From an uncultured Paracoccaceae bacterium (GTDB lineage: Bacteria > Pseudomonadota > Alphaproteobacteria > Rhodobacterales > Rhodobacteraceae), in the NCBI GenBank assembly GCA_938038825.1, contig CALHST010000394.1, positions 1 through 8,709 of the forward strand: a stretch of DNA of 8,709 nt, in the 5' to 3' direction. Position numbers and translations under genes: made by a program. This document shows, one piece after another, positions 1-5,804 of this stretch (position 1 is the first letter of the stretch; every line of letters begins with the position of its first letter). The notes under the pieces are model-generated. The model worked only from the letters and a program-made list of their open reading frames with translations, ran no database searches and was not told the DNA's origin.

Positions 1-680
1 CCGGTTTTTTCCGCGTAATCTGTCGATGACGTTTCGGTCGTGGATAACGCGTCTTGCAAGGCGCTGCGAATGTCTGAATGGGCCGTATCAGCGGCGTGTG
101 ACAATGCCGTGGTGAGATCCGCTCCAGACAAGATTTCGGTGAGCAGTGTCTTAAACGCGGCCGAATATTGCGCTGCGATGACATTTACATTGGTGATTTC
201 CATTGCAGCAGTGTCGTCATCGGACCTGGCCGCCAGAATTGCCGGCAATCGGGTGAGTGCTGGCAATTGATCATCGTCAATACCGGTGGGCGACGTTTCC
301 TGAACAATGTTTTGCAGTGCGCCACGGGTTGGGCGGTCGATGTATCCTGTGTAGGAACCACCGGGACCAAAATGCGCGACAAACGCATCTTGCTGGGATG
401 TGACGTCAAATTGTCCCCCGTCCGCGATCATCGCGGCAATCGCAATTCGCAAACATTCGCCGTATTGCGTGAGATCTCCATCCTGTCTTGCGCTATGCGC
501 AAAATAGCTGGGGACGCCTTCATAATGGGCCGCATCAATGGGAGTAAACGCTGTGTTGCCATCGTTTGCCGCAGCAATGTCAGTCAGTCTTTGAGGGTCG
601 TAAATCCAATGTACACCCAAGGCCGCTGCATCTGCGACAAGGGCCCCGAATAACATTTCGGCACGTGGATTGGGCGACAT
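1..680 (-). CDS. ADP-ribosylglycohydrolase family protein (crystallin J1-like), 3' end outside window
   Basis: This open frame of 226 codons begins at ATG 680-678 and runs off the left edge, so the C-terminal part is not seen. An AAAAGGA ribosome binding site (694-688) sits 7 nt before the ATG. The N-terminus GALVADAAALGVHWIYD (residues 12-28) is typical of the ADP-ribosylglycohydrolase/J1-crystallin fold. Further matches are GDLTQYGE (68-75), SYTGYIDRPT (109-118) and GIDDDQ (133-138), which resembles the G-x-DDNQ signature of the J1 branch. Classical family members remove ADP-ribose from proteins or small molecules using two Mg ions held by an N-terminal Thr-Asp-Asp and a C-terminal Asp cluster. 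Here the N-terminal site reads DGDLT rather than a clean T-D-D, and the C-terminal site lies outside, so activity is uncertain. The family call is good; substrate unknown. The gene is divergent from the rightward genes and shares the palindrome region with them. Confidence 0.82.
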   Translation of the reverse strand, partial: MSPNPRAEMLFGALVADAAALGVHWIYDPQRLTDIAAANDGNTAFTPIDAAHYEGVPSYFAHSARQDGDLTQYGECLRIAIAAMIADGGQFDVTSQQDAFVAHFGPGGSYTGYIDRPTRGALQNIVQETSPTGIDDDQLPALTRLPAILAARSDDDTAAMEITNVNVIAAQYSAAFKTLLTEILSGADLTTALSHAADTAHSDIRSALQDALSTTETSSTDYAEKT

Positions 681-703
681 ATTCAGATCCTTTTAACGTC
701 CAA

Positions 704-761
704 CGTGAGCTGAAGCTCACCTTACATTAATTCTACACTGTAGGGTGAGCTTCAGCTCACG
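704..761. promoter_or_regulatory. Pair of palindromic operator-like sites in a divergent promoter region
   Basis: CGTGAGCTGAAGCTCACC (704-721) recurs as its exact reverse complement at 744-761. Each copy contains an internal palindrome GTGAGCT-2 nt-AGCTCAC (705-720 and 745-760). The centres are 40 bp apart, close to four helical turns, which suits cooperative or looping binding of a dimeric regulator. The core between them is AT-rich. On the minus strand TAGAAT (735-730) is a good -10 for the ADP-ribosylglycohydrolase gene; on the plus strand TACACT (734-739) is a possible -10 for the rightward genes. Neither has a good -35, which might mean activator dependence. One site would overlap the -35 region and the other the start of the transcript. 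The regulator is not in the window and I cannot name its family. As RNA, the region could also fold into one long hairpin. Confidence 0.6.
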
Positions 762-781
762 CACACTGGAGATCCAAAAAA

Positions 782-877
782 ATGAACGCAAGCCATAAAT
801 CTGTGTGCCAGTCTTTGGTCACGGTGTTCAACGGGCATGCACGTGATACATCTCACGCTTTAAACCCTTGGATTTGA
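782..877 (+). CDS. Possible small ORF, 31 aa, unknown
   Basis: ATG at 782-784 opens a 31-codon frame ending in TGA at 875-877. The predicted peptide starts MNASHKSVCQ and ends ALNPWI; it has one Cys, three His and no obvious membrane segment or signal peptide. A GGAG (768-771) lies 10 nt upstream, a slightly long but usable spacing. It is the first frame downstream of the palindromic operator pair, and its start falls about 20 nt after the second site, where a rightward transcript could begin. The stop codon lies inside an inverted repeat (875-898). It could be a leader peptide, a small protein of the 119-aa gene's operon, or a chance frame: its wobble-position GC is about half and gives no clear coding signal. 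I recognise no family. Confidence 0.28.
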   Translation: MNASHKSVCQSLVTVFNGHARDTSHALNPWI

Positions 878-898
878 CCTTCACATCAGTTCAGGTCA
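875..898. repeat. Short inverted repeat between small ORF and 119-aa gene
   Basis: TGACCT (875-880) and AGGTCA (893-898) form a 6-bp inverted repeat with a 12-nt spacer, starting at the stop codon of the small ORF. Only TT and then AAG follow, so it would be a weak terminator; a regulator half-site pair is equally possible. A separate perfect 10-bp palindrome TCACATGTGA lies just downstream at 909-918. TTGACC at 874-879 resembles a -35 box, but the sequence 17 nt further (CATTTA) is a poor -10. Confidence 0.3.
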
Positions 899-965
899 TT
901 TAAGTCGTTCACATGTGATACCGACAGACCCAAGACGGGCCTTAACTCCCCAAAAGGAGCGCACC

Positions 966-1325
966 ATGATCATCGAAATCGTTCAGGCCTCTACCGGGGA
1001 TTCCCCACAATGGATTCGAGACGCATGGGTGGGGATGCGGCTGCCAACGACGCAAGATCGGCCAGTGTCGATGCCCACAGTCAGCGTGCAGTCCGGGCCA
1101 TCCTCATTACTGGGTCAACTTTGGCATTTGCGACGGGGCAAAACAGAACGGCGTTATGGATTTGTTGTGAACGCAAAAGAGGCGATTGGGTTGCTGGCAC
1201 TGGAAAACGAAGACGCCGCCCGATGGTGGATCGAAACAAAACCCGGTGCTCTTAATCCGGCGCAAGTTTTGATGTTTGATGCCACTTGCTGTCGTCCCAT
1301 TGACCCCGAAGCCCCCGATATCTGA
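966..1325 (+). CDS. Hypothetical protein, 119 aa
   Basis: I chose ATG 966 because AAAAGGAG (952-959) lies 6 nt upstream; the frame stays open further back to 915, but that start has no such site. The 119-residue protein begins MIIEIVQAS and is soluble, with no signal peptide or membrane segment. A basic patch LRRGKTERRYGF leads into VVNAKEAIGLLALENEDAARWW, which reads like an amphipathic helix ending in Arg-Trp-Trp. The C-terminus contains a vicinal Cys pair (ATCCRP) and an acidic tail. I do not recognise the family. It lies between the palindromic regulatory region and the amidase, all on the same strand, but 152 nt separate it from the amidase start, so shared transcription is uncertain. 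A GC-rich hairpin without a T run follows at 1327-1343. Confidence 0.75.
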   Translation: MIIEIVQASTGDSPQWIRDAWVGMRLPTTQDRPVSMPTVSVQSGPSSLLGQLWHLRRGKTERRYGFVVNAKEAIGLLALENEDAARWWIETKPGALNPAQVLMFDATCCRPIDPEAPDI

Positions 1326-1477
1326 CGCCCCGGTCCATGGGGCACACGGAATAGCCCCATCACACCGTATAACATGTACGCGTCTGGGTTGATTTTCCCC
1401 GTGCCATTGGAAAACCCGGATGGTAGCGTCCTTGAAATCGAAACCACATTTTATGCTATTTGATAAAGGATTGCCGC

Positions 1478-2893
1478 GTGCCTGATATTGAACTTTGGCA
1501 GCTGTCTGCTGCTGATTTGGCCGAAAAAATTGCCCGAAAAGACATCTCGTCCCGCGAAGCAGTGCAATCCAGTGTCGAGCGAATGTTGGACAAAAATCCA
1601 AGCGTAAATGCCGTGGTGAATGACCTAAGCGACACCGCGCTGCAACAGGCGGCTCAGCTGGACGACATCATGGCAACATCAGGCCCCGTTGGCCCCCTGC
1701 ATGGTGTCCCTGTTACGATCAAGGAAAACATTGATCAAACCGGAGAGCCGACGCCCAATGGGGTTGTCGCCTTTAAAGACGCGGTTGCGCCTGCGGACAG
1801 TCCATTTGTTGCAAACCTGAAGCAAGCGGGCGCGGTGGTTATTGGGCGCACCAATACGCCTGAATTTTCTTTCCGTGGCACCACCGACAACCCGTTACAT
1901 GGACGTACCTTCAACCCTTGGAACGATTGGGCAAGTGCGGGTGGATCTTCGGGTGGGGCGGCGGCGGCTGTGATGTCTGGTTTTGGCGCTATTGCGCATG
2001 GCAATGACATTGGTGGGTCCTTGCGGTTTCCGGCAACCTGTACCGGTGCTGCAACCGTCAAGCCGGGTTTGGGGCGCACGCCTGCCTTTAACCCATCACA
2101 AACATCAGAACGCGGTTTGTTGGCGCAGCTGATGTCCGTTCAAGGCGTGATTTGCCGTGAAGTGCGTGACGTACGGCTGGGCATGCAATCTGCAATCGCC
2201 TACCAACCTCAGGATCCTTGGCAAGTGCCTGTCCCCTGGGCCGGTTCTGCAGTAAACGGGCCCATTAAGGTTGGCTTTTCCGCTGAAACATATGGGTTTG
2301 ATATGGATCCCGCAGTTGCAGAGGCGTTATCCACCGCAAAGACCTGTCTTCTTGATGCGGGCTACCAAGTCGAAGACATCCAAACCCCAAACATGTTCGA
2401 AATTGGCCGTGACGGCATGCGCAGCTTGTTCGGTGAGACCAAAGCGTTGCTTCAGCCCGCTATGCGCGAATACGGAAGTGCCGAGTTTAACGCGTATTTC
2501 GATCACTGCTTTGAGATCGCTCCGCCATATGAAGGCGATGAACTGCTGGCCGCGATGGGCAAACGCTCTCACTATGTTCGAGAGTGGACTGTGCTGTTGC
2601 AAGACTACCCGCTTGTTTTGACGCCTTTTCTGCTGGCTCCGACATATGCACATGGCCGGGACTATGAAGGTCGAGCCGGCGTCGAAGAGATCATGCTGAA
2701 GGCGTTTTATTCCTTTGCGATGAATTTCTTGGGGCTTCCTGCTGGCAATATTCCCGCAAACTACAATGACGGATTGCCAATTGGCGTTCAAATCATCGGC
2801 CGTCGCTTTCGGGAAGATATGATTTTGGATGCATGCGAAGCGATTGAAGAGCGCGTGGGGATTATGGCGCATCGCTTATTCGCAAGGGGCTAG
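1478..2893 (+). CDS. Amidase (amidase signature family)
   Basis: This hydrolase cleaves carboxamide C-N bonds in the cytoplasm; the natural substrate cannot be read from the sequence. The 471-residue length is normal for the family. The Ser-cisSer-Lys catalytic triad is complete: Lys82 in GVPVTIKENID, cis-Ser157 in the SAGGSSGG loop, and nucleophile Ser181 in DIGGSLRFPA. The Lys-cisSer spacing of 75 and the cisSer-Ser spacing of 24 match fatty acid amide hydrolase. The GTG start at 1478 is preferred because AAAGGA (1465-1470) lies 7 nt upstream; a TTG at 1460 in the same frame lies before that site. No signal peptide is seen. GatA is unlikely, as no gatB or gatC is adjacent, although GatA belongs to the same superfamily. 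TTGAAA at 1432-1437 resembles a -35 box, but no good -10 partner follows. Two terminator-like hairpins follow the gene. Confidence 0.92.
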   Translation: MPDIELWQLSAADLAEKIARKDISSREAVQSSVERMLDKNPSVNAVVNDLSDTALQQAAQLDDIMATSGPVGPLHGVPVTIKENIDQTGEPTPNGVVAFKDAVAPADSPFVANLKQAGAVVIGRTNTPEFSFRGTTDNPLHGRTFNPWNDWASAGGSSGGAAAAVMSGFGAIAHGNDIGGSLRFPATCTGAATVKPGLGRTPAFNPSQTSERGLLAQLMSVQGVICREVRDVRLGMQSAIAYQPQDPWQVPVPWAGSAVNGPIKVGFSAETYGFDMDPAVAEALSTAKTCLLDAGYQVEDIQTPNMFEIGRDGMRSLFGETKALLQPAMREYGSAEFNAYFDHCFEIAPPYEGDELLAAMGKRSHYVREWTVLLQDYPLVLTPFLLAPTYAHGRDYEGRAGVEEIMLKAFYSFAMNFLGLPAGNIPANYNDGLPIGVQIIGRRFREDMILDACEAIEERVGIMAHRLFARG

Positions 2894-2960
2894 GGGAAAC
2901 CCTGGGGCTCAGTGCATGCAAGACGTCGTTTACATGTGTTCAAGCGCCGAAAGAGCGATT

Positions 2961-2993
2961 TTTGCAAGGCCCTTATCCAGGGCTTTTCGCAAA
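2961..2993 (+). terminator. Hairpin followed by short T run after the amidase gene
   Basis: GCCCT (2969-2973) and AGGGC (2979-2983) form a GC-rich stem with a 5-nt loop, followed by TTTT (2984-2987). The flanking TTTGC (2961-2965) and GCAAA (2989-2993) can extend pairing around a small bulge. The polarity suits rightward transcription from the amidase, about 70 nt past its stop. The T run is short, so it may be a weak first terminator ahead of the stronger one at 3014. Confidence 0.45.
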
Positions 2994-3013
2994 TGATTGT
3001 CAGATCGGATTAA

Positions 3014-3052
3014 GACAGAGGCGCGGTTGCCGTCGCGCCTCTGTCATTTTTT
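3014..3052 (+). terminator. Strong intrinsic terminator between convergent genes
   Basis: GACAGAGGCGCG (3014-3025) pairs perfectly with CGCGCCTCTGTC (3034-3045): 12 bp around an 8-nt loop, followed by ATTTTTTC (3046-3053). This is a classic rho-independent terminator for rightward transcription from the amidase gene. It begins directly beyond the stop codon of the leftward PstS-like/OmpA gene. Read leftward, the stem has A-rich sequence before it and only CTTAAT after it, so it would work more weakly in that direction. It probably insulates the two converging units. Confidence 0.88.
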
Positions 3053-3053
3053 C

Positions 3054-4631
3054 TTAATTGTGGGCCAGTGCCATTGGCTTTTGCACCCAAACTTCGACAC
3101 GACGGTTTACTTGGCGGCCCGGACGCGTTTCGTTGCATGCCAGTGGAGACAGCTCGCCATAACCGACAGAGCGGGCAATGATGCGATCAGCAAGTTCTGG
3201 GTATCGAGACACCAGCGCTTGGCGCACAATCTCGGCACGTTGCAATGCCACCATCAAGTTCAGGTCGGCACGGCCAACTGAATCCGAGAAGCCCATGAAG
3301 TAAAACTTGGATTTTTCATATGCGTCGGATTTCATCAGCTTTGCGAGAAGCTCCAGATCTTCGTAATCTGTTGTGTCCAGATCGATAGAACCGCCACCAA
3401 ATCGAATAGTGGTCGACAGGCGTTCGGAATAGGACATCAGACGCAACATTTCGCGGGTCGCTTGCATGTTTTGATCCGCTTCGGACCCCATAATGGCATG
3501 GGTGACACGCAAACCTTGACGATTCAAAGGTTCTGACATGATTTCGCGGTTCACAAAGCCCGATTTCGTGATCACGCTCTGGGCGTCATCGGATGACACG
3601 AAATCTGCGAAACCGCGCAGCCCATCGTGCGCAATTCCTGCGTTGTGATAGAAATAGACTGGACGTGCCAGGGGATATTCTGCCGATTTGATCGAGAAAC
3701 GCGTTGCGGGAACGCGGATGCCGCAAACGCCTTCGATGTCCAGCGCGTTCACACCTTTCCGGTGCACAAAGCTGGTCAGTCCAATCGCCATTGGATCACT
3801 GCGAACCGCTGCCGCGATCTCGGAATCCGAATTCAGGATGATCACATTTGGGGCCAGTTTCTTGCGATGTGGCGCCATCAAGACTTGTTGAAGTAAGCTG
3901 CGAGAGTTGCTGTCCGCTTCGCGCATATAGACGTTGATAACACCCGGTTTGTGATCGAATGTTTTCCAGTCCGAGATTTCTCCCGAGAATACGCGCGCAA
4001 TGTCAGCTTCCGCCATGGCTTGGATCGGATTGGACGGGTGCGTAACAACAAGCAAGCCATCATACGCGATGACGTTTTCGGTGCTTTCTGTGCGCAGCTC
4101 GCCAAGGCCTTCGTCAATGGCGGCTTGACGTTCTGTGGCTGTTACGGGGCGGGTTGTGAACGCCGCATGCAATTCGCCTTTGATCAACTCCTTGACGCCC
4201 ATGTCAGAGTTGGAGTGAATGAGCGAGATCATCAGATCGCTGTCATTCAAGCGGTCGATATCAAAAGTCGTGACTTTCCCGAGGTCGTCTTTCCGCTTCA
4301 TCCCTGCGCTTAGGTCACCGAAATAGGCACTTGCCAGTTGCGGGATCAAATGCGCGGTAACTGTGCCAGACCCTGCGATCCGCAGGTCAGTTTGTTCCGA
4401 CAGGATTGCGGGACATGCGTCACCGGTGCAAACCGACTTGCGGGCTTCGACCACCAGATCGCCCATGTTTGTGCGTAAAGTGTATGTGACACCATCGTAA
4501 GAGATGATTTCGCCGCGGATCGTCGTGTTCCCGTCCACGCCGCTGATTGTGACTGTTTGCGCACCTGCAAAAGATGCGAAAAGTGCTAAACTTGAAGCTG
4601 TTAGTGCCGCTGAGATATGTTTAATCATCAT
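3054..4631 (-). CDS. Secreted PstS-like substrate-binding protein fused to an OmpA peptidoglycan-binding domain
   Basis: The 525-residue protein starts with a Sec signal peptide, probably cleaved after AGA at about residue 24. A small beta-rich N-terminal domain with a CTGDAC pair (Cys68, Cys73) spans about 25-75. A type-2 periplasmic binding domain of the PstS kind follows (about 80-365), marked by IAGSGTV (85-91), FTTRP, VFSGEISDW (215-222) and GLTSFV. The C-terminal OmpA-like domain covers about 400-518: GFSDSVGRADLN, QRAEIVRQAL and VNRRVEVWV. Asp450 and Arg465, 15 residues apart, match the pair that binds diaminopimelate in OmpA proteins, so anchoring to peptidoglycan is expected. The canonical phosphate loop S-G-T is not clear (ADSNSRSLLQ, 239-248), and no transporter permease genes are nearby, so phosphate is not assured as ligand. 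A GGAG (4643-4640) precedes ATG 4631; ATG 4628 is an alternative. The gene follows the rhodanese gene by 26 nt, suggesting one operon. Confidence 0.88.
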   Translation of the reverse strand: MMIKHISAALTASSLALFASFAGAQTVTISGVDGNTTIRGEIISYDGVTYTLRTNMGDLVVEARKSVCTGDACPAILSEQTDLRIAGSGTVTAHLIPQLASAYFGDLSAGMKRKDDLGKVTTFDIDRLNDSDLMISLIHSNSDMGVKELIKGELHAAFTTRPVTATERQAAIDEGLGELRTESTENVIAYDGLLVVTHPSNPIQAMAEADIARVFSGEISDWKTFDHKPGVINVYMREADSNSRSLLQQVLMAPHRKKLAPNVIILNSDSEIAAAVRSDPMAIGLTSFVHRKGVNALDIEGVCGIRVPATRFSIKSAEYPLARPVYFYHNAGIAHDGLRGFADFVSSDDAQSVITKSGFVNREIMSEPLNRQGLRVTHAIMGSEADQNMQATREMLRLMSYSERLSTTIRFGGGSIDLDTTDYEDLELLAKLMKSDAYEKSKFYFMGFSDSVGRADLNLMVALQRAEIVRQALVSRYPELADRIIARSVGYGELSPLACNETRPGRQVNRRVEVWVQKPMALAHN

Positions 4632-4657
4632 AATAACTTCTCCTTTTCTCTTGGAAT

Positions 4658-5614
4658 TCAGTTCGAGCTAACTTTGTTCCAGAGTGACCGTGCCTTTTGA
4701 CGTGCGTTTAATGAGTGTGCATAGATCCGCACGTTTGGGATCTCGGCTATTTCGCTGGCCATAAACCAATCAACAGCTGCCAGCGCGCCATTGTTGCAAT
4801 AGGTGATTACGTCGTTAAATTCCCAATCCAGGTCGGCTTTTTTAATGCGCATAAAGATGCTTTCATCAGATGCGGCTGTTGCCCCTTCTCCGGTGATCAA
4901 TTCGCCCGCTTCGAGTGTGAACGAACCGTCCAAAGACGCATTTTCCATAATTTGATGTAGGGGACGCGCGTCCAAGAGTTGGGCGTTGCTGGTCCCATTG
5001 AGAACGCCATCAACGTCTTCATGCGTGGCAAGCCACTTTGGATCGAGCGTTGCCTGGTAGGAAGATGTTTGAATTGGAACCTGCTTTTGAGACAATGCGC
5101 CACCGTTGTCCGACCACCCTGTGATCCCGCCGTTCAAGATTGCCATGTTTTCGATACCGGCGCTTTTCAAAGTCCAATACACAAACGCGGCCGACCCGAA
5201 ATTACCTCTTGCTGCACTAGAGTGTACAATGATCACGGGTGCTTGGCCCGTGATGCCAGCCGATTGGATCAGGCTGGACAGGTCTTCGTTCGTTGGAACG
5301 GACAATGGATCATTCCACAGTGCACGCCATTTCCCATATGGAACGTTTACTGCGCCAGGAATGTGGCCCGCTGAATAGCTGAACGTTGCTTTGCGGGCGG
5401 ATTCATTTCGGATGTCCATGATATAGGGTTGCGTGATCTCCATCAGAGTTTGCAGATCGTTTGGCCCCAGAAGTGGTGGAATTTTAACTTGTGGCGCAAC
5501 TGGTTGGACTGGAGCCACCTCAAATTGCGCAGCTTGTCGTTGTTTGCCAACGGCGGGAACTGCACAGATCGCGACCGCCATCGTTGCCAAAACTGTTCGA
5601 ACCATAAGCTTCAT
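4658..5614 (-). CDS. Periplasmic rhodanese-like sulfurtransferase, two domains
   Basis: The 318-residue protein has an N-terminal signal peptide (hydrophobic TVLATMAVAICAVPAVG, cleaved around 21-23) and therefore acts outside the cytoplasm. Two rhodanese domains follow a Pro/Val/Gln linker. The first (about 50-172) carries IMDIRNES (65-72) and GHIPGAVNVPYG (83-94) but has HSSAARG where the catalytic Cys would be, so it should be non-catalytic, as in other tandem rhodaneses. The second (about 190-315) has LLDARP (213-218) and the active-site loop YCNNGALA with Cys273, the only cysteine in the mature protein. Members transfer sulfane sulfur from donors such as thiosulfate or mercaptopyruvate to thiols or cyanide; the loop CNNGAL matches neither the CRKGVT nor the CGSGVT type, so the donor is unknown. 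ATG 5614 is chosen with AAGG upstream. It is the first gene of a leftward pair with the PstS-like/OmpA gene. Confidence 0.86.
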   Translation of the reverse strand: MKLMVRTVLATMAVAICAVPAVGKQRQAAQFEVAPVQPVAPQVKIPPLLGPNDLQTLMEITQPYIMDIRNESARKATFSYSAGHIPGAVNVPYGKWRALWNDPLSVPTNEDLSSLIQSAGITGQAPVIIVHSSAARGNFGSAAFVYWTLKSAGIENMAILNGGITGWSDNGGALSQKQVPIQTSSYQATLDPKWLATHEDVDGVLNGTSNAQLLDARPLHQIMENASLDGSFTLEAGELITGEGATAASDESIFMRIKKADLDWEFNDVITYCNNGALAAVDWFMASEIAEIPNVRIYAHSLNARQKARSLWNKVSSN

Positions 5615-5804
5615 GTGTGCCGACCTTGGTTGTTAAAATTACATCAACTTATTGTGAAGTATCTTGCTCAACTTGGGCGTGGGTATGTTCGTTGTTAGGC
5701 AATATTTTGAGCTAAATTTGTCGAAAATTTTGCCATAATCAGTTGTTTTTAAATGCAAATAAATTGGCTAACTGTGTCGAATTCGGATTGGCGCTGAATA
5801 CGTG
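5615..5804 (-). promoter_or_regulatory. AT-rich intergenic region, probable promoter of the rhodanese operon
   Basis: These 190 nt separate the AbrB-family gene from the rhodanese gene, both leftward. The stretch around 5697-5766 is clearly more AT-rich than the flanking genes. I could not find a convincing -35/-10 pair on the minus strand; TCGACA at 5724-5719 is the best -35 match but lacks a good -10 at 16-18 nt. No Pho-box-like tandem repeat is seen, although the downstream protein is PstS-like. No clear intrinsic terminator for the AbrB-family gene is visible either. Confidence 0.3.

Noticed and set aside
168..653. 161-codon rightward open frame
   Set aside because: It is antisense to the ADP-ribosylglycohydrolase gene, whose frame shows clear family motifs; the rightward product is Cys/Arg-rich with no recognisable features.
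915..965. Upstream in-frame start for the 119-aa protein
   Set aside because: The strong AAAAGGAG site lies between this start and ATG 966, pointing to 966.
1327..1343. GCCCC/GGGGC hairpin as a terminator after the 119-aa gene
   Set aside because: The stem is only 5 bp and no T run follows.
1460..1477. TTG start for the amidase
   Set aside because: The AAAGGA ribosome binding site lies downstream of this TTG and is well placed for GTG 1478.
1107..1601. 164-codon leftward open frame
   Set aside because: It overlaps the 119-aa gene and the amidase start on the opposite strand and has no ribosome binding site or recognisable motif.
2327..2872. 181-codon leftward open frame
   Set aside because: It is entirely antisense to the well-supported amidase gene.
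5615..5804. Pho box upstream of the rhodanese/PstS-like operon
   Set aside because: I looked for tandem CTGTCAT-like repeats because of the PstS-like protein and found none.
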